Assembly: GCF_900215435.1 (NCBI RefSeq)
Contig: NZ_OCMY01000001.1
Coordinates: 3,906,001 to 3,970,000 of the forward strand
Length of the DNA stretch: 64,000 nucleotides
Reading direction: 5' to 3'
Source: Candidatus Pantoea floridensis
GTDB lineage: Bacteria; Pseudomonadota; Gammaproteobacteria; Enterobacterales; Enterobacteriaceae
Position numbers and translations under genes: made by a program. Below are positions 25,729-36,470 of the stretch, piece after piece. How positions within the stretch are numbered: the stretch's first letter is position 1; each line of letters starts with the position of its first letter. The notes beneath the pieces were generated by a model. It made no database searches. It had not been told where the DNA came from and worked only from the letters and a program-made list of their open reading frames with translations.

Positions 25729-25744
25729 TGTGATGTTTGTCAGC
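25729..25744. promoter_or_regulatory. CRP-like site upstream of manX
   Basis: TGTGATGTTTGTCAGC keeps TGTGA and TCA with the right 6-bp spacer of a CRP site, with a degenerate right arm. It lies about 185 bp from the manX start, beside the palindrome. Confidence 0.45.
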
Positions 25745-26057
25745 TATTCAGAGCGTAACGGCGCTAATGTACGCTTTTGTGCGTTATTCAGGCGTTTGCG
25801 TAGATATTTGTAAATGTAATAAATTTTTTTGACGCCGTTGATGTAACTGATACATTACTCCTCTGTTTATTACTCAGGAGTACCGGGCTTCAGCTCACCT
25901 TTATGGACCGTCACCGACGTCGCTCAACATCTTCTCTGCGCGTTACCGCGCACGCCTTTACGCACTTTAGCGTTATCACCGCCTTTAACGATCCCGCGTC
26001 TCACCTTCCGGTGCAGGCTCAAATACGTGCATCTTCACGTTCAGTAAGGAGTCATTG
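25745..26057 (+). other. Leader and promoter region of yoaE
   Basis: The 310 bp before yoaE hold no ORF. ACTCCT and AGGAGT at about 25857-25882 form a small stem, and a GCGCG-rich stem lies near 25937-25953. TerC-family genes sometimes carry a manganese (yybP-ykoY) riboswitch, but I do not find its conserved segments with confidence here. Confidence 0.4.
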
Positions 26058-27623
26058 ATGGAATTTCTCTTTGATCCCTCAATCTGGGCCGGATTGCTCA
26101 CGCTCATCGTGCTCGAAATCGTTCTTGGCATTGATAACCTGGTCTTTATCGCCATCCTCGCGGACAAGTTGCCGCCGAAGCAGCGTGATAAAGCCCGTCT
26201 GATCGGCCTGTCGCTTGCTCTGGTCATGCGTTTGGGCCTGCTGTCACTGATCTCCTGGATAGTGACACTGACGCGACCCCTATTCAGCGTAGGCGATTTC
26301 AGCTTTTCCGGACGAGATTTAATTCTGTTGTTCGGAGGTTTGTTCCTGTTATTCAAGGGAACCATGGAGCTGCATGAGCGACTCGAGAACCGCGGGCTGG
26401 AACATCAGGGCAATAAAGGCTACGCCAGCTTCTGGGCGATGGTGATTCAAATTGTTGTGCTGGATGCCGTATTTTCACTTGATGCAGTGATCACTGCGGT
26501 GGGTATGGTAAACCATCTGCCTATTATGATGACGGCAGTTGTTATCGCCATGGGCGTGATGTTGCTGGCTTCAAAACCGCTGACTAACTTCGTCAACGCT
26601 CACCCAACTGTGGTGGTGCTGTGTCTGAGCTTCCTGCTCATGATTGGTTTGTCCCTGGTGGCGGAAGGCTTTGGGTTCCACATTCCTAAAGGTTATCTGT
26701 ACGCCGCGATTGGCTTCTCAATTATCATCGAGTTGTTCAACCAAATTGCGCGCCGTAACTTTATTCGTCATCAGGAACATCGGCCGATGCGCGAACGTAC
26801 CGCAGAAGCGATTCTGCGTTTGATGGGCGGACGCCAGCGCAAACAGGCAACCACCGCGGAAGAAACCTCATTGACTGAAGCGATGCCGCAGGAAGCCTTT
26901 AAGGACGAAGAGCGCTACATGATCAACGGCGTGTTAACGCTCTCTCAGCGCTCTATCCGCAGCATTATGACAACGCGCGGTAATATCTCCTGGGTTGATG
27001 TTTCGCGTCCGCTGGATGAAATCCGTATTCAGCTGCTGGATACGCCGCACAGTTTGTTCCCGGTATGTCGCGGTGAACTGGATGAAATCATTGGCGTGGT
27101 GCGGGCTAAAGAGCTGCTGGTGGCGCTGGAACATGGAATGGATGTGGCCACCTTCGCCGCCAATACGCCGGCGATTGTGGTACCCGAAACCCTGGATCCG
27201 ATAAACCTGCTGGGCGTACTGCGTCGCGCGAAAGGCAGCTTTGTTATCGTTACCAACGAATTTGGTGTGGTACAGGGTTTAATCACGCCGCTCGATGTAC
27301 TGGAAGCGATTGCCGGTGAGTTCCCGGATGAAGATGAAACGCCGGATATCATTGCGGATGGTGACGGTTGGTTAGTGAAGGGCGGCACCGATCTGCACTC
27401 GCTGCAACAGCTGCTGGATCATCACGAATTGGTGAAGGCCGATGAAGATCACGCCTCGTTAGCCGGTTTGCTGATTGCGCAAAAAGGCCAGCTGCCGCTC
27501 CCGGGAGAAGTGATTGATCTGCCACCGCTGCATTTCCAGGTCATTGAGGCGACGGAGTACCGCATCGACCTGGTTCGAGTAACGAAAGATAAGCCCTATG
27601 ACCACGAAGAACATGAAGAGTAA
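26058..27623 (+). CDS. yoaE: TerC-family membrane protein with CBS and CorC domains (YoaE)
   Basis: The 521-residue protein has a TerC-type membrane half (about residues 1-235, seven helices; [20 protein letters not shown] and [17 protein letters not shown] carry the acidic residues thought to bind metal). Then come a pair of CBS domains (about 280-415) and a C-terminal CorC/HlyC domain. E. coli YoaE is 518 residues. TerC proteins export metal ions such as manganese and support protein secretion; the exact substrate is not known. TAAGGAG six bases before the ATG at 26058 fixes the start. Confidence 0.92.
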   Translation: MEFLFDPSIWAGLLTLIVLEIVLGIDNLVFIAILADKLPPKQRDKARLIGLSLALVMRLGLLSLISWIVTLTRPLFSVGDFSFSGRDLILLFGGLFLLFKGTMELHERLENRGLEHQGNKGYASFWAMVIQIVVLDAVFSLDAVITAVGMVNHLPIMMTAVVIAMGVMLLASKPLTNFVNAHPTVVVLCLSFLLMIGLSLVAEGFGFHIPKGYLYAAIGFSIIIELFNQIARRNFIRHQEHRPMRERTAEAILRLMGGRQRKQATTAEETSLTEAMPQEAFKDEERYMINGVLTLSQRSIRSIMTTRGNISWVDVSRPLDEIRIQLLDTPHSLFPVCRGELDEIIGVVRAKELLVALEHGMDVATFAANTPAIVVPETLDPINLLGVLRRAKGSFVIVTNEFGVVQGLITPLDVLEAIAGEFPDEDETPDIIADGDGWLVKGGTDLHSLQQLLDHHELVKADEDHASLAGLLIAQKGQLPLPGEVIDLPPLHFQVIEATEYRIDLVRVTKDKPYDHEEHEE

Positions 27624-27643
27624 ATCATTGTGCGGGGATAAAT

Positions 27644-27679
27644 AAAAAACGGCCACTCCGTAACGAGTGGCCGTTTTTT
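27644..27679. terminator. Bidirectional terminator between yoaE and yoaD
   Basis: A 15-bp stem AAAAAACGGCCACTC/GAGTGGCCGTTTTTT serves both convergent genes. Confidence 0.93.
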
Positions 27680-29241
27680 TATGCGCTTAACTCGCCCTGA
27701 TGCCGTTCCAGCCAAAGCGGGAAGTCTTCAATCGGCATTGGGCGCGCGTAGAAATAGCCTTGTAGATGATCAACACCCCGTTCACGCAGATAGTGCGCCT
27801 GCTCCGCAGTCTCAACGCCTTCTGCCACCAGAGAAATATTAAGGCGCTGCGCCAGCGAAATCACCATGTCCGTGACGGTAGCATTAATCGCATCAGTACC
27901 AATCGCCGCGGTAAAAATCTTGTCGATTTTCAACACGTCGGGTTTGAGATCCTTTAGGTAAGCCAGCGAACTGTGGCCGGTACCAAAATCATCAATCGCC
28001 AGGCGAACACCAATCTCATGTAATTGCGCTACCACTGATTGATCAATCACCGGCAGGGCATCTCGTTCAGTCAACTCTACCACCAGCTTCGGAAGCGGGT
28101 TGGCCGGCCACCAGATAGTTTGAAGATCATCGACGATTGCACGGTCACGGAAATGGCTGGCGGCCACGTTGATGGCAATATGGAATGAGGGACACTGCGG
28201 CAGATTCGGCAATTCATGCACGACTTTAGCCAGGACAAAGCGCGTCAAAGGCGCAATCAAATTTTGTCGCTCGGCAAGCGGAATAAACACGTCCGGCGCA
28301 ATCCACCCCTGGCGCTGGTTATGCCAGCGCAGCAGCAGCTCCATGCCGTCACACTCTCCGTTTTGGGCATTGATCAGCGGTTGGCAATAGACCATGAATT
28401 CGTTGGCGGCGATGCCATAACTGATTTGCCAGCTAAGGCTCATCCGGTTTGCCGTCGCCAGCCAGACCATATACCCCATCAACAGGCTCAGCATCAACGC
28501 CAGCGGCAGTTGCGAAGGCAGCGTATTCAGTGCCAGACGCGCGGGTGAGGGGCCATACAAGGTGATACTAAACGGATAGCGCAACGACGCTTGATCGTAA
28601 GCGACTTCATCATCAGAGGGCACGGTATGTTCAATCAGCGGGTTGCCGTACTCAAGGCTTTGGCCGCCCACATTGAAAATGGCACGCTCTACCCACGGCA
28701 GTTGGGGTTCTAGCAAATAATTGGTCATCAATTCAATATTAATGACTTGCAGCAGGCCTTCATGATTATTGAGTGATTTAGGTGTCCAGAGCAGCAGCAC
28801 CGGCGAACCTTTCAACAAGTCATTATCGGTAACCAGCATCATGCGCTGATTGTTAAGTGCCAGCTCAGGATAAGTTTGACTAAAGGAGAGGTTTAACGGG
28901 CCAAAAATACTGGAGCAGTAAAGCGTATCATCCTGCACCAGTAGCACGGTACGCACGGTTTGCAGTGAGGCGATTTTTTCTATCAGCGGGTAGCGTACCT
29001 GAGCGCAAGGCACGCCCACTAACCCGAGCGTGTTGTTGGCGGAAACGTCCAGCGGCGAGAACATACGATCAAATCGTTCGATCGCGCGGGTAGCGAAATT
29101 CAGTGACTGCTGCTCAATGCGCGACTTCTCTTCGACATAGCGAAAAGTCAGCGTCAGAACCAGAACCAGCGAGGCGATCGCTAACGCAATAAGCAGACGC
29201 TTACGGCGAAATTGACCCACAAATTGCTGGGGAACGAGCAT
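27679..29241 (-). CDS. yoaD: CSS-motif/EAL-domain c-di-GMP phosphodiesterase (YoaD/PdeT)
   Basis: The start at 29241 after AAGGTGG gives 520 residues. A membrane helix at about 15-33 is followed by a periplasmic CSS sensor domain with cysteines in VPCAQV and LYCSSIFG, a second helix at about 240-258, and a cytoplasmic EAL domain. Its residues are those of an active enzyme: ELL for EAL, INVAASHF, ELTER, IDDFGTG, LKIDK and VAEGVE. CSS-EAL proteins sense periplasmic redox state and lower c-di-GMP, favouring motility over biofilm. The open frame upstream to 29361 covers the sdaA terminator and is not coding. Confidence 0.92.
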   Translation of the reverse strand: MLVPQQFVGQFRRKRLLIALAIASLVLVLTLTFRYVEEKSRIEQQSLNFATRAIERFDRMFSPLDVSANNTLGLVGVPCAQVRYPLIEKIASLQTVRTVLLVQDDTLYCSSIFGPLNLSFSQTYPELALNNQRMMLVTDNDLLKGSPVLLLWTPKSLNNHEGLLQVINIELMTNYLLEPQLPWVERAIFNVGGQSLEYGNPLIEHTVPSDDEVAYDQASLRYPFSITLYGPSPARLALNTLPSQLPLALMLSLLMGYMVWLATANRMSLSWQISYGIAANEFMVYCQPLINAQNGECDGMELLLRWHNQRQGWIAPDVFIPLAERQNLIAPLTRFVLAKVVHELPNLPQCPSFHIAINVAASHFRDRAIVDDLQTIWWPANPLPKLVVELTERDALPVIDQSVVAQLHEIGVRLAIDDFGTGHSSLAYLKDLKPDVLKIDKIFTAAIGTDAINATVTDMVISLAQRLNISLVAEGVETAEQAHYLRERGVDHLQGYFYARPMPIEDFPLWLERHQGELSA

Positions 29242-29351
29242 CAGTAACCACCTTGCAAAATCAAAGATTGAAGCCAAATTAACGTGTAGGTTATCGGCAT
29301 TGAGGCGGCCAGGTTTAGCGCCGCTGAATAAAAAAAACGGCACTAAAAAAA

Positions 29352-29373
29352 GCGCGGCCACTTAGGGCCGCGC
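29352..29373 (-). terminator. Terminator of sdaA
   Basis: GCGCGGCC and GGCCGCGC form an 8-bp stem; on the minus strand seven T follow. Confidence 0.9.
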
Positions 29374-29472
29374 GCGAAATTAATGTATCTGGTTTACTCA
29401 CAGGGAGGTAGCAACAGATGCAGAAAAACAATCAACTGTTGCTTTAATCATCACCAACGCGGTGAGTTCAGG

Positions 29473-30837
29473 TTAGTCACACTGAACTTTAATCGCCAGA
29501 CCACCGCGCGAGGTTTCACGGTATTTTGCGTTCATATCTTTGCCGGTTTCGTACATCGTCTCAATGACTTTATCTAACGAAACACGCGGTTCCGTGGTGC
29601 GGCGCAGCGCCATGCGCGCAGAGTTGATGGCTTTTACTGAGGCAATGGCATTACGTTCAATACACGGCACCTGAACCTGGCCGGCGACGGGATCGCAGGT
29701 CAGACCAAGATTGTGCTCCATGCCGATTTCGGCGGCGACACAAACCTGTTCCGGGCTGCCACCCAAAAGTTCCGCCAGCCCGGCGGCGGCCATCGAGCAG
29801 GCCACGCCCACTTCGCCTTGGCAACCGACTTCAGCACCGGAAATAGAAGCGTTCATTTTATACAGCACGCCAATCGCCCCGGAGGCGAGGAAGTAACGAA
29901 TGAAAATGTCAGGGGTGACGGTTTCAATAAAATGATCGTAGTAGGCCAGCACCGCCGGAACGATACCGCAGGCGCCGTTAGTTGGCGCAGTAACTACACG
30001 TCCACCGGCAGCGTTCTCTTCATTCACCGCCAACGCAAACATATTCACCCAGTCGATGACGTCCATAGGATCGTTTGAGTGTTTATTGGAGGAAACCAAT
30101 AAACGGCGCAGGGAAGCTGCCCGGCGTGGCACACGCAGTGGACCCGGCAGTACGCCTTCGGTATTGAGACCGCGATCAATACATGCCTGCATGGTTTGCC
30201 ACACGTGACCAAAATAGGCGTGAATCTCATCGCGACTATGCAGTGCCAGCTCGTTTTTCATCACCAAACCCGACAGCGACAAACCGCTTTCACGGCAGTG
30301 GCTCAGCAACTCTTTGGCGGAATTAAACGGCCAGGGAACAGAAACCTCATCCAGCACTGGCTGACCAAAGTGCTCTTCATCGACGATGAAACCGCCGCCG
30401 ATGGAGTAGTACGTTTTGCTCAGGATCAGTAGATCACCCGCGAAGGCGTACACCGTCATACCGTTTTCATGCAGCGATAAATTCTCGCTGCGGAACACCA
30501 TACCGCCTTCGCGAGGGAAATCCACTTCGCGCGCGCCGTTGGCTAACAGCAAACGTTCGCGCTGCTCAACGTCTTTGATGAAGGCGGGAATGCCATCGAT
30601 ATCAACGGTGGCCGGTTCGAAACCCGCCAGCCCCATGATAATTGCGATATCGGTGTGGTGTCCTTTGCCCGTCAGCGACAGCGAACCGTAGACATCAACC
30701 GATATGCGCGTGACGTCTTGCAATTTGCCTTGTTCGGTCAGCAGGTCAACAAACTGTTTGCCCGCTTTCATTGGGCCAACGGTATGCGAACTGGATGGAC
30801 CGATGCCAACTTTAAACATGTCAAAAACACTAATCAC
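29473..30837 (-). CDS. sdaA: L-serine dehydratase SdaA (L-serine ammonia-lyase)
   Basis: The 454-residue enzyme (E. coli also 454) turns L-serine into pyruvate and ammonia with a 4Fe-4S cluster. The N-terminal domain starts [20 protein letters not shown]. Cluster cysteines lie in the C-terminal half ([35 protein letters not shown]). GTG at 30837, eight bases after GAGGAG, gives the E. coli-like N-terminus. The GTG nine bases upstream overlaps the ribosome site and is unlikely. A 190-bp gap to nudL should contain the promoter. Confidence 0.96.
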   Translation of the reverse strand: MISVFDMFKVGIGPSSSHTVGPMKAGKQFVDLLTEQGKLQDVTRISVDVYGSLSLTGKGHHTDIAIIMGLAGFEPATVDIDGIPAFIKDVEQRERLLLANGAREVDFPREGGMVFRSENLSLHENGMTVYAFAGDLLILSKTYYSIGGGFIVDEEHFGQPVLDEVSVPWPFNSAKELLSHCRESGLSLSGLVMKNELALHSRDEIHAYFGHVWQTMQACIDRGLNTEGVLPGPLRVPRRAASLRRLLVSSNKHSNDPMDVIDWVNMFALAVNEENAAGGRVVTAPTNGACGIVPAVLAYYDHFIETVTPDIFIRYFLASGAIGVLYKMNASISGAEVGCQGEVGVACSMAAAGLAELLGGSPEQVCVAAEIGMEHNLGLTCDPVAGQVQVPCIERNAIASVKAINSARMALRRTTEPRVSLDKVIETMYETGKDMNAKYRETSRGGLAIKVQCD

Positions 30838-31029
30838 AGGTGACACTCCTCACAAATCTTATTCTGCACGGCACCAGCCGTTTATGCGGCTAATAGTAAT
30901 CGCCCATGCCGCACAACGAGCAGCTTTTCGCATGAAATAAACTAATTATAAACCACAGAAATAGTTATCCATTTGCACAGTTGTGAAGCGGATCGATTAT
31001 TTTGCGGGAAGGTTGGTGAAATCGAGGGA

Positions 31030-31599
31030 TCAGGGCAGCGCGATCTGCTGACTCAGCGCGCGAATGATGCCCGCCGTCATTCCCCAAATAAAGTAATCCT
31101 CATACCATGATAACCACACCTGATGCTGGCGATGGCCACGGCGAAGCGTCAGTCCACTATAACGGCTGAGGCGCAGCGCTTCGGAGAGCGGCATGGCAAA
31201 GGCGCTTTCAACTTCGTCGGGATTGAGGCGCAAAGCGAGATCGGCAGGAATAATGCCCACCACTGGCGTAACGGCAAAACCGGTACTGCTGGTGACGGGT
31301 GGCAGCACGCCAATAATCTGCACCTGCTGTGGCAAAATACCCACTTCCTCCTGCGCTTCACGCAGCGCCGTGTGGATAAGTGAAGAGTCCGTGGCATCCT
31401 GCATACCGCCAGGAAAGGCGACCTGGCCCGCATGTTTCCGCAAATGAGAGGATCGACGCGTGAGCAACAACCCAGGCTCCGCGCCATCAATCACCGGCAC
31501 CAGCACCGCCGCGCGTCGACCACTAATGACACTTTTTGGAGTATGCAGCGGTGGCTGCAATACAAAGCGGCTGACGAACTGTTCCAGCGTCAAATTCAT
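31030..31599 (-). CDS. nudL: Nudix hydrolase NudL (CoA pyrophosphatase-like)
   Basis: The 189-residue protein has the NuBI-type motif ahead ([20 protein letters not shown]), typical of CoA diphosphatases, and the Nudix box [11 protein letters not shown] continuing [11 protein letters not shown]. The first Glu of the box is Asp, as in E. coli NudL. It probably cleaves coenzyme A or its derivatives. The start at 31599 lies two bases beyond the pabB stop, so the two genes are translationally coupled. Confidence 0.93.
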   Translation of the reverse strand: MNLTLEQFVSRFVLQPPLHTPKSVISGRRAAVLVPVIDGAEPGLLLTRRSSHLRKHAGQVAFPGGMQDATDSSLIHTALREAQEEVGILPQQVQIIGVLPPVTSSTGFAVTPVVGIIPADLALRLNPDEVESAFAMPLSEALRLSRYSGLTLRRGHRQHQVWLSWYEDYFIWGMTAGIIRALSQQIALP

Positions 31600-31600
31600 C

Positions 31601-32956
31601 TCATTCCTCATGTCGCAAGCTGGGCAAGATACGGTTCACCTTATGGAAGGTTTCCTGATATTCAGCGTCGAGGTTACTGTCCGCCACTAATCCGCCACCG
31701 GCTGAGCAGTAAAGCTGTTGATTTTCTGCAATGAGTGTACGAATGGTGATGCTGGTGTCCATACGACCGCACAGGCTGATATACCCAATACTGCCACACC
31801 AAGCGTTACGGCGATGCGGTTCTAACTCTTCGATAATCTCCATCGCGCGGATTTTTGGTGCGCCAGTAATTGAACCGCCGGGGAAGCAGGCGCGAAGCAG
31901 ATCGGTAGCTGTCAGCGTTTCCGGTAAGTGCGCCCGAATGGTGCTGACAAGATGATGCACTGCTGGAAAAGGTTCAACCACAAAGAGTTCGGGAACGCTG
32001 ACGCTGCCGGGTGTGGCAACGCGACCAATATCATTGCGTAACAGATCGACGATCATGAGGTTCTCGGCGCGATCCTTCTCGGAGTGAGCCAGTTTTTCCG
32101 CCTGCAGGCGGTCGGCTGCTGCGTCATCGAGGCGCGGTAATGTCCCTTTAATTGGGCGTGTTTCTATCTCCTGCCGTTGCAGAGAGAGGAAGCGCTCCGG
32201 TGATAGGCTGAGCAACGCACTGTGTGGCAAACGCAGAAATGCGCTAAACGGCGCGCGATTCGCCTGGTTAAGGCGTAAAAAGGCCTGCCATTCATCGCCG
32301 CGATAGCTAGCCCTGAAACGCTGCGCGAGATTAACCTGATAGCAATCACCGGCCTGAATGTAGGCCTGCACCGCCTGAAAGCGTTGTGCATAATCGTCAA
32401 AACTGAGGTTTGATTGCCACTCGCTGGTCAACGTAAAGGGATCCGTTTCCACAGCCGTTTGCGCTTGTAGCCATTGCCAGCGTTTTTCTGCGCTATTCAG
32501 GGAAACTAGCGTCAGTTTCTGTTGATGATGGTCGGCGATCAGCGCCCAATCATAAATGCCTATCGCCATGTCTGGCGTTGAGAGATCTTGCTGCGCATGG
32601 TGCGGCAGCGTTTCGAAGCGCCGCCCCAGATCATAGCCAAAGAGCCCCATGGCGCCGCCCTGGAAGGGAAGATCAGGATTGAAATCGGGCGTGGTACCTA
32701 AAGCCACGCAGTGCTGTTGCACCAGCGTAAGCGGATCGGCTGTAGAGTGAGTCACCACATCTCCGCAGATAATTTCGGTGCTTTCGCCGCGCGTAGTCAG
32801 CGTCGCAAGCGGATCGGCGGTGAGGATATCAAAGCGGTTATCCGCGTGATTGGCCTGGCCAGAACTCAGTAACATCGCCCAGGGTTGATGGGCAAGGGGA
32901 GAGAAAAGGTGTACCAGCGTTTCAGGCGTATACTTCAGTACGAGACTATTTACCAT
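31601..32956 (-). CDS. pabB: Aminodeoxychorismate synthase component I
   Basis: The 451-residue protein is of the anthranilate synthase component I family. An N-terminal domain carries [18 protein letters not shown] and the chorismate-binding part carries [33 protein letters not shown] and [20 protein letters not shown]. With PabA it converts chorismate and glutamine to 4-amino-4-deoxychorismate for folate. PIKGT identifies the PabB branch over TrpE. The ATG at 32956 is preferred; another lies at 32971. yoaH diverges from it. Confidence 0.95.
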   Translation of the reverse strand: MVNSLVLKYTPETLVHLFSPLAHQPWAMLLSSGQANHADNRFDILTADPLATLTTRGESTEIICGDVVTHSTADPLTLVQQHCVALGTTPDFNPDLPFQGGAMGLFGYDLGRRFETLPHHAQQDLSTPDMAIGIYDWALIADHHQQKLTLVSLNSAEKRWQWLQAQTAVETDPFTLTSEWQSNLSFDDYAQRFQAVQAYIQAGDCYQVNLAQRFRASYRGDEWQAFLRLNQANRAPFSAFLRLPHSALLSLSPERFLSLQRQEIETRPIKGTLPRLDDAAADRLQAEKLAHSEKDRAENLMIVDLLRNDIGRVATPGSVSVPELFVVEPFPAVHHLVSTIRAHLPETLTATDLLRACFPGGSITGAPKIRAMEIIEELEPHRRNAWCGSIGYISLCGRMDTSITIRTLIAENQQLYCSAGGGLVADSNLDAEYQETFHKVNRILPSLRHEE

Positions 32957-33069
32957 TGTGGGACAAATCACTTCAGCAAGCAGGTCGCTAGCCTGACATA
33001 TTTTTTTGTTGCTGGCACCCGTTTGTTCCTCGTGGTAATAATGCGTCCCCCTTGTACCAGGAGAGAATT

Positions 33070-33267
33070 ATGTTTACAGGTCTTCCAGCGTTATCTCACG
33101 AGCAGCAGCAGCAGGCGGTTGAACGTATTCAGGAGTTAATGGCGGGTGGTATGTCGAGCGGGCAGGCGATTGCACAAGTTGCGCAAGAAATTCGCCAAAC
33201 CTATAAAGGCGAAGCTATTCGGGCGATGTTCGAAGACGATGAGGATGAAGAAGACGACTACGAATAA
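33070..33267 (+). CDS. yoaH: YoaH family protein (UPF0181)
   Basis: A 65-residue protein with a helical core, [20 protein letters not shown] followed by [15 protein letters not shown], and a strongly acidic tail ([11 protein letters not shown]). It matches E. coli YoaH, whose function is unknown. The start at 33070 (MFTGLPAL) follows GGAGAG; the six-codon extension to 33052 is not conserved. The acidic tail is longer than in E. coli. Confidence 0.9.
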   Translation: MFTGLPALSHEQQQQAVERIQELMAGGMSSGQAIAQVAQEIRQTYKGEAIRAMFEDDEDEEDDYE

Positions 33268-33280
33268 CGCCCAAACAGCT

Positions 33281-33625
33281 TTACAGCGCGGCGATGATTT
33301 TAATTTCGACTTTATACTTCGGATTCATCAAGCCTGCTTGCACGGTGCAGCGCACCGGGGCATTGCCAGGCGAGACCCACGCATCCCAGGCACGGTTCAT
33401 TGCCGGGAAATCAGCCTTGTCGACCAGAAAAATGGTGGCATCAAGGATCTTACTTTTATCCGATCCCACGCGTGTAAGAATGGCGTCAATCACGGCTAAC
33501 GCATTGGCCGTTTGCGCTTCTGCATCTTCATCCAGATTTTCCGGTACGCTGGTGTAATACACGGTTTGGTTATGCACTACGGCTTCGGACATCCGGTGTT
33601 CCGGATCAATACGCGTAATAGTCAT
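33281..33625 (-). CDS. yoaB: RidA-family protein YoaB
   Basis: The 114-residue protein (same length in E. coli) is a Rid/YjgF fold. It has the conserved C-terminal stretch RCTVQAGLMNPKYKVEIKII with the arginine that binds the substrate carboxylate, and DATIFLVDKADFPAMNRAWD. Rid proteins hydrolyse reactive enamine/imine intermediates made by PLP enzymes; this subgroup's substrate is uncertain. GGAGA precedes the ATG at 33625, and the upstream frame to 33856 belongs to the promoter region of yoaA. Confidence 0.93.
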   Translation of the reverse strand: MTITRIDPEHRMSEAVVHNQTVYYTSVPENLDEDAEAQTANALAVIDAILTRVGSDKSKILDATIFLVDKADFPAMNRAWDAWVSPGNAPVRCTVQAGLMNPKYKVEIKIIAAL

Positions 33626-33749
33626 GTGGTTCTCCTTTAGTTTTGCCGCGCTAGCCTGCCATATCCCAGGGGCGAATGTCATCTGTTGTGGTCGCCCAGG
33701 CGGAATCCTGACATAATTACAGTGGTTTTTAACGATGATGTGAGGAAGT

Positions 33750-35660
33750 GTGGCAGACGATTTTGCAGCTGATGGCGCGCTGGCGCAGGCGATTCCGGGG
33801 TTTAAACCGCGTGAAGCGCAGCGGGAAATGGCGAAAGCGGTAACCGAAGCGGTCAAAACAGGCGGCGAGCTGGTGGTTGAAGCGGGTACCGGTACCGGTA
33901 AAACCTATGCTTATCTGGCACCGGCGCTGCGTGCGAAAAAAAAGGTCATTGTCTCCACCGGTTCCAAAGCGTTGCAGGATCAACTGTACAACCGCGATCT
34001 GCCCACCATCGCGCGCGCCTTGAAGTTCAGCGGAAAAACGGCGCTGCTTAAAGGGCGATCCAACTATTTATGCCTCGAACGTCTTGAGCAGCAAAATCAA
34101 ACCGGTGGCGATCTTAGCGTGCAGGCGCTGGGTGATTTGATCAGCGTGCGCGGCTGGTCGTCAGAAACCACAGATGGCGATGTCAGCAACTGCAGCGGCG
34201 TGGCAGAAGACAGCCCAATCTGGCCGTTTGTCACCAGCACCAACGATAACTGCCTCGGTAGCGATTGCCCGCTGTATAAAGATTGCTTTGTAGTGAAAGC
34301 ACGCAAAAAAGCCATGGATGCCGACGTGGTGGTGGTGAATCACCATCTGTTTCTCGCCGATTTGGTGGTGAAAGAGGGCGGCTTTGGTGAACTCATTCCC
34401 GAAGCCGATGTGATGATCTTTGATGAAGCGCACCAATTACCGGATATCGCTAGCCAGTATTTCGGCCAGCAATTATCGAGTCGGCAGCTACAGGATCTCG
34501 CCAAAGACATCATCATTGCCTATCGCACCGAAGTGCGCGATGTGCAGCAACTGCAAAAATCCGCCGACCGGCTGGCACAGTGCGCGCAAGACTTTCGTTT
34601 GACGCTGGGAGAGCCCGGCTTCCGCGGCAATTTGCGCGATTTGCTTAGCGATAACAACATCATGCGCATGTTTACGTTATTGGATGATGCGCTAGAGCTC
34701 TGCTACGACGTCATCAAACTTTCGCTAGGACGTTCAGCCCTGTTGGATGCTGCATTTGAACGTGCCGCGTTGTATCGCACGCGCCTGAAGCGTTTGCGAG
34801 CGATTGAGGAGCCGGGCTTCAGCTATTGGTATGAGTGTAACAGCCGTCATTTTACGCTGGCGCTGACGCCGCTTTCCGTGGCGGAACGTTTTCGCGAGGT
34901 GATGGATAACCGCAAAGCGGCGTGGATATTCACCTCTGCGACGCTGGCCGTGAATGAGCAAATGAGCCATTTCTCCAGCCGCCTCGGTGTCGATAATGCG
35001 ATTACCATGATTCTCGACAGCCCATTCGACTACACCCAACAAGCGCTACTCTGCGTTCCGCGTAATATGCCCGAGCCAAATCATCCCGGCGGTGCGCGGC
35101 AGCTGGCACGCATGATGAAACCGCTTATCGATGCCAATAAGGGCCGCTGTTTCTTCCTTTGTACCTCGCACAAGATGATGCGCGAGTTAGCGATAGAGTT
35201 TCGCGCCTCAATGACCTTGCCGGTGCTGCTGCAGGGCGAAACCAGTAAAGGACAGTTGCTGAAACAATTTCTTGAAGCCGGTAACGCCTTGCTGGTGGCG
35301 ACCAGCAGCTTCTGGGAAGGCGTTGATGTGCGCGGTGAAGCGCTGTCACTGGTGATCATCGACAAGCTACCGTTTACGTCGCCGGAAGATCCGCTGCTGA
35401 AAGCACGCATGGAAGATTGTCGTCTGCGCGGCGGCGATCCTTTCAATGATGTGCAACTGCCCGATGCGGTGATCACCTTGAAACAGGGCGTGGGTCGATT
35501 GATCCGTGATACTGACGATCGTGGCGTGTTGGTGATTTGCGATCAACGTCTGGTTTCGCGTCCTTACGGTGGCCTGTTTCTTAACAGCCTGCCGCCCACA
35601 CCGCGCACCCGCGATATCGCTCGCGCCATTGAATTTGTTCGTCAGCCGCTGGATCGGTAA
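33750..35660 (+). CDS. yoaA: XPD/DinG-family DNA helicase YoaA
   Basis: The 636-residue protein has the same length as E. coli YoaA. Walker A is GTGTGKT at 46-52 and the DEAH box lies at 225-228. Cys108, Cys168, Cys173 and Cys179 can hold the 4Fe-4S cluster of the XPD group. The C-terminal helicase motif is KQGVGRLIRD. E. coli YoaA works with the HolC subunit in repair of stalled forks. The start is a GTG after GAGGAAGT. yoaC, which lies between yoaA and yoaB in E. coli, is missing. Confidence 0.95.
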   Translation: MADDFAADGALAQAIPGFKPREAQREMAKAVTEAVKTGGELVVEAGTGTGKTYAYLAPALRAKKKVIVSTGSKALQDQLYNRDLPTIARALKFSGKTALLKGRSNYLCLERLEQQNQTGGDLSVQALGDLISVRGWSSETTDGDVSNCSGVAEDSPIWPFVTSTNDNCLGSDCPLYKDCFVVKARKKAMDADVVVVNHHLFLADLVVKEGGFGELIPEADVMIFDEAHQLPDIASQYFGQQLSSRQLQDLAKDIIIAYRTEVRDVQQLQKSADRLAQCAQDFRLTLGEPGFRGNLRDLLSDNNIMRMFTLLDDALELCYDVIKLSLGRSALLDAAFERAALYRTRLKRLRAIEEPGFSYWYECNSRHFTLALTPLSVAERFREVMDNRKAAWIFTSATLAVNEQMSHFSSRLGVDNAITMILDSPFDYTQQALLCVPRNMPEPNHPGGARQLARMMKPLIDANKGRCFFLCTSHKMMRELAIEFRASMTLPVLLQGETSKGQLLKQFLEAGNALLVATSSFWEGVDVRGEALSLVIIDKLPFTSPEDPLLKARMEDCRLRGGDPFNDVQLPDAVITLKQGVGRLIRDTDDRGVLVICDQRLVSRPYGGLFLNSLPPTPRTRDIARAIEFVRQPLDR

Positions 35661-35712
35661 TTTCTGCCAGGCTGTGATAAGATGCGCGCCATTTTGACTC
35701 TCTGAGGTTGTT

Positions 35713-36411
35713 ATGTCCGTCCGAATTTTAGCCCTGGACACGGCGACAGAAGCCTGTTCTGCCGCGCTGCAAAACCTGCAGCAGATTGATGCCCGCTTTG
35801 AAATCGCCCCGCGCGATCACACCCAACGTATTCTCCCGCTGGTTCAGGAGCTGTTGCAGGCGCAGCAGCTGGATCTGACCGCGCTCGACGTGCTGGCATT
35901 CGGCCGCGGTCCGGGCAGCTTCACAGGTGTACGCATTGGCATCGGTATTGCGCAAGGGCTGGCGCTGGGCGCGAATTTGCCAATGATTGGTGTTTCCTCG
36001 TTAGCCACGATGGCGCAGGGCGCGTGGCGTCTGACGGGTGCAACACGTGTGCTGGCAGCAATTGATGCGCGTATGGGTGAACTCTATTGGGCTGAATATC
36101 AACGCGATGAATACGGCGAATGGCAAGGTGCGGAAACAGAAGCGGTGCTGAAACCCGAAGCCGCTCAGGAACGCATCGCCACGTTAGCGGGTGAATGGAC
36201 CACAGTGGGAACCGGCTGGCAGGCATATCCACATCTGCTGTCATCGCCTGGTGCCGCCCTTAAGGCTTCTGCAGTGTTATTGCCCGCTGCTGAAGATATG
36301 CTGCCGCTGGCGCTCAGCGCCTGGCAACGTCATGAAGCGGTGGCGGTTGAGAACGCCGAACCGGTTTATCTACGTAATGAAGTGGCATGGAAAAAGTTGC
36401 CGGGACGCTAA
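35713..36411 (+). CDS. tsaB: tRNA threonylcarbamoyladenosine biosynthesis protein TsaB
   Basis: The 232-residue protein is an ASKHA-fold protein starting [17 protein letters not shown] and containing [20 protein letters not shown]. It joins TsaD and TsaE to place threonylcarbamoyl on A37 of tRNAs that read ANN codons. E. coli TsaB is 231 residues. It follows yoaA after 52 bp and precedes yeaY, as in E. coli. Confidence 0.95.
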   Translation: MSVRILALDTATEACSAALQNLQQIDARFEIAPRDHTQRILPLVQELLQAQQLDLTALDVLAFGRGPGSFTGVRIGIGIAQGLALGANLPMIGVSSLATMAQGAWRLTGATRVLAAIDARMGELYWAEYQRDEYGEWQGAETEAVLKPEAAQERIATLAGEWTTVGTGWQAYPHLLSSPGAALKASAVLLPAAEDMLPLALSAWQRHEAVAVENAEPVYLRNEVAWKKLPGR

Positions 36412-36470
36412 ACGGCGCGCAACTAATTTCTACGCGCCCAGTCTAAACAGAGAAATACAGGAGAAGTACT

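Noticed and set aside
25857..26050. Manganese (yybP-ykoY) riboswitch ahead of yoaE
   Set aside because: The gene type would suit one, and a small stem is present, but the conserved loop sequences were not found.
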